DNA of 64,000 bases. It comes from Halorubrum halophilum (GTDB lineage Archaea > Halobacteriota > Halobacteria > Halobacteriales > Haloferacaceae). The translations under genes were made by a program, and so were the position numbers. Positions 63,293 through 64,000 of this stretch are shown here, piece after piece. Numbering within the stretch: the first letter of the stretch is position 1; each line of letters begins with the position of its first letter. The notes under the pieces were generated by a model. That model had not been told where the DNA came from, ran no database searches, and worked only from the letters and a program-made list of their open reading frames with translations. The DNA is taken from assembly GCF_000739595.1 (NCBI RefSeq), contig NZ_BBJP01000036.1, forward strand, positions 103,050-167,049, written 5' to 3'.

Positions 63293-64000
63293 TCAGTCGT
63301 CGCCTCCGACGACTCCGCCGCTCGCGGGCACGCCGGCCGTCTCCTCGACGCGCTCGAAGCGAATCACGACGGCCTGCCCGTCCGCGGTCGACTCGAACGC
63401 GAGGTCGGCGTCCGACCGATCGACGACCCACTGCACGAGCCACAGGCCCAGCCCGTCTGTGTGCCGCATCGAGGTCTCGTAGCCGCGTCGGATGGTCTCG
63501 ACCGTGTCCCCGTGGATCCCCGGACCGTCGTCGTCGACGCGGAGCGCGGCGGCGTCACCGTCCCGGCGGACCGAGACCGAGATCCGTCGCGAGTCGCTCT
63601 CGTTGTGCACCACCGCGTTTTCGATCACCTCCGACGCGGCGGCCTCGGCGAGGGGATGCGCCCGCACCCGACACGCCTCCGCGGCGGGGGCGTCGAACTC
63701 GGCGTCGGGATGTTCGGCCCTGAGCCGCTCGATCACGCCGTCGACGACCTCGACGAGGTCCACGACCGCCTCCACGTCCTCGTCGTCGCCGTCGGGACCG
63801 ATCACCCCGCCGATGTGGCGGGCGTGCTCGCTGACGGTCAGCAGTCGATCGACGTTCTCCTCGACGACCGCGGCGCTCTCCTCGCCGCCGTCGGCGCGCT
63901 CGCTGAGGATCTCGACCCGCCCGCTGACGACCGTCATCGCGTTCCGGATGTTGTGCCGGAGCACGCGGTTCAACACCGTGAGCTGGTCGTTCGCCTGTTC
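63293..64000 (-). CDS. Sensor histidine kinase, C-terminal part (N-terminal part outside window)
   Basis: At least 235 residues; the frame continues past base 64000, so sensor domains are not seen. Phospho-acceptor H-box in LNRVLRHNIRNAMTVVSG, then N-box SEVIENAVVHNE, G1 VDDDGPGI and G2 DGLGLWLVQW. A haloarchaeal HisKA of the LRHNIRN type. Ends in a small Gly/Asp tail. Signals are unknown. Confidence 0.88.
   Translation of the reverse strand, partial: EQANDQLTVLNRVLRHNIRNAMTVVSGRVEILSERADGGEESAAVVEENVDRLLTVSEHARHIGGVIGPDGDDEDVEAVVDLVEVVDGVIERLRAEHPDAEFDAPAAEACRVRAHPLAEAAASEVIENAVVHNESDSRRISVSVRRDGDAAALRVDDDGPGIHGDTVETIRRGYETSMRHTDGLGLWLVQWVVDRSDADLAFESTADGQAVVIRFERVEETAGVPASGGVVGGDD

Overview
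The window is a continuous piece of haloarchaeal chromosome. The evidence is very GC-rich DNA with acidic proteins, EF-1alpha and S10 in tandem, PAN, CetZ, GGGP synthase, archaeal RF1, Mre11/Rad50 and an intein-containing family-B DNA polymerase. There are archaeal TATA boxes about 27 bases before start codons (leaderless promoters) and many small haloarchaea-only families. The style suggests Halorubrum or a close relative, but this is inference. No rRNA, tRNA, CRISPR array, transposase or prophage was seen.

Layout. 0-2.6 kb: end of homoserine dehydrogenase, then tuf-rpsJ. 2.7-14.6 kb: a rhomboid protease, then an apparently iron-controlled island. Five copies of the palindrome TTAGG-N4-CCTAA, the type bound by DtxR/SirR/Idr iron regulators, sit before a membrane flippase-like protein, a GT75 nucleotide-sugar mutase-like protein, a ferric-iron binding lipoprotein with a GT-C glycosyltransferase, a GT2 dolichyl-phosphate sugar transferase, a Tat-exported subunit with a GMC oxidoreductase, and (divergently) a double-domain iron permease. 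Iron uptake and a complete-looking lipid-linked sugar pathway thus seem to share one switch. The matching transport ATPase is not in the window. 15.1-20.2 kb: a sugar epimerase, argS and prf1. 20.2-25.7 kb: a DtxR-family regulator with an altered metal site, a ferritin-like protein, a hypothetical protein and sufCBD, so a second iron district.

25.8-36.2 kb is DNA replication and repair: PolB with a 410-residue intein, three small haloarchaeal proteins, rad50-mre11 and a small HTH protein. 36.3-40.5 kb: PAN, a 47-residue membrane peptide, a membrane-anchored DHH phosphoesterase, an SDR protein and a DUF5791-like protein. 40.5-50.7 kb is one tightly coupled minus-strand operon for a Tad/type IV pilus-like machine: coiled-coil protein, small membrane proteins, secretion ATPase, TadC-like membrane core and a roughly 1100-residue exported protein. 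50.7-64 kb: CetZ, GGGP synthase, riboflavin synthase, a small membrane protein, an M24 peptidase with a UvrD-type helicase, two tiny zinc-finger proteins, a thioesterase, an ABC-2 exporter, an alcohol dehydrogenase, a BASS transporter and the end of a histidine kinase.

Six non-coding intervals hold copies of one interspersed element. A fixed skeleton of short conserved boxes is joined by hairpins whose sequences differ between copies while pairing is kept; most copies start with TATA-like repeats. This element and the iron-controlled glycan island are the two most interesting things here.
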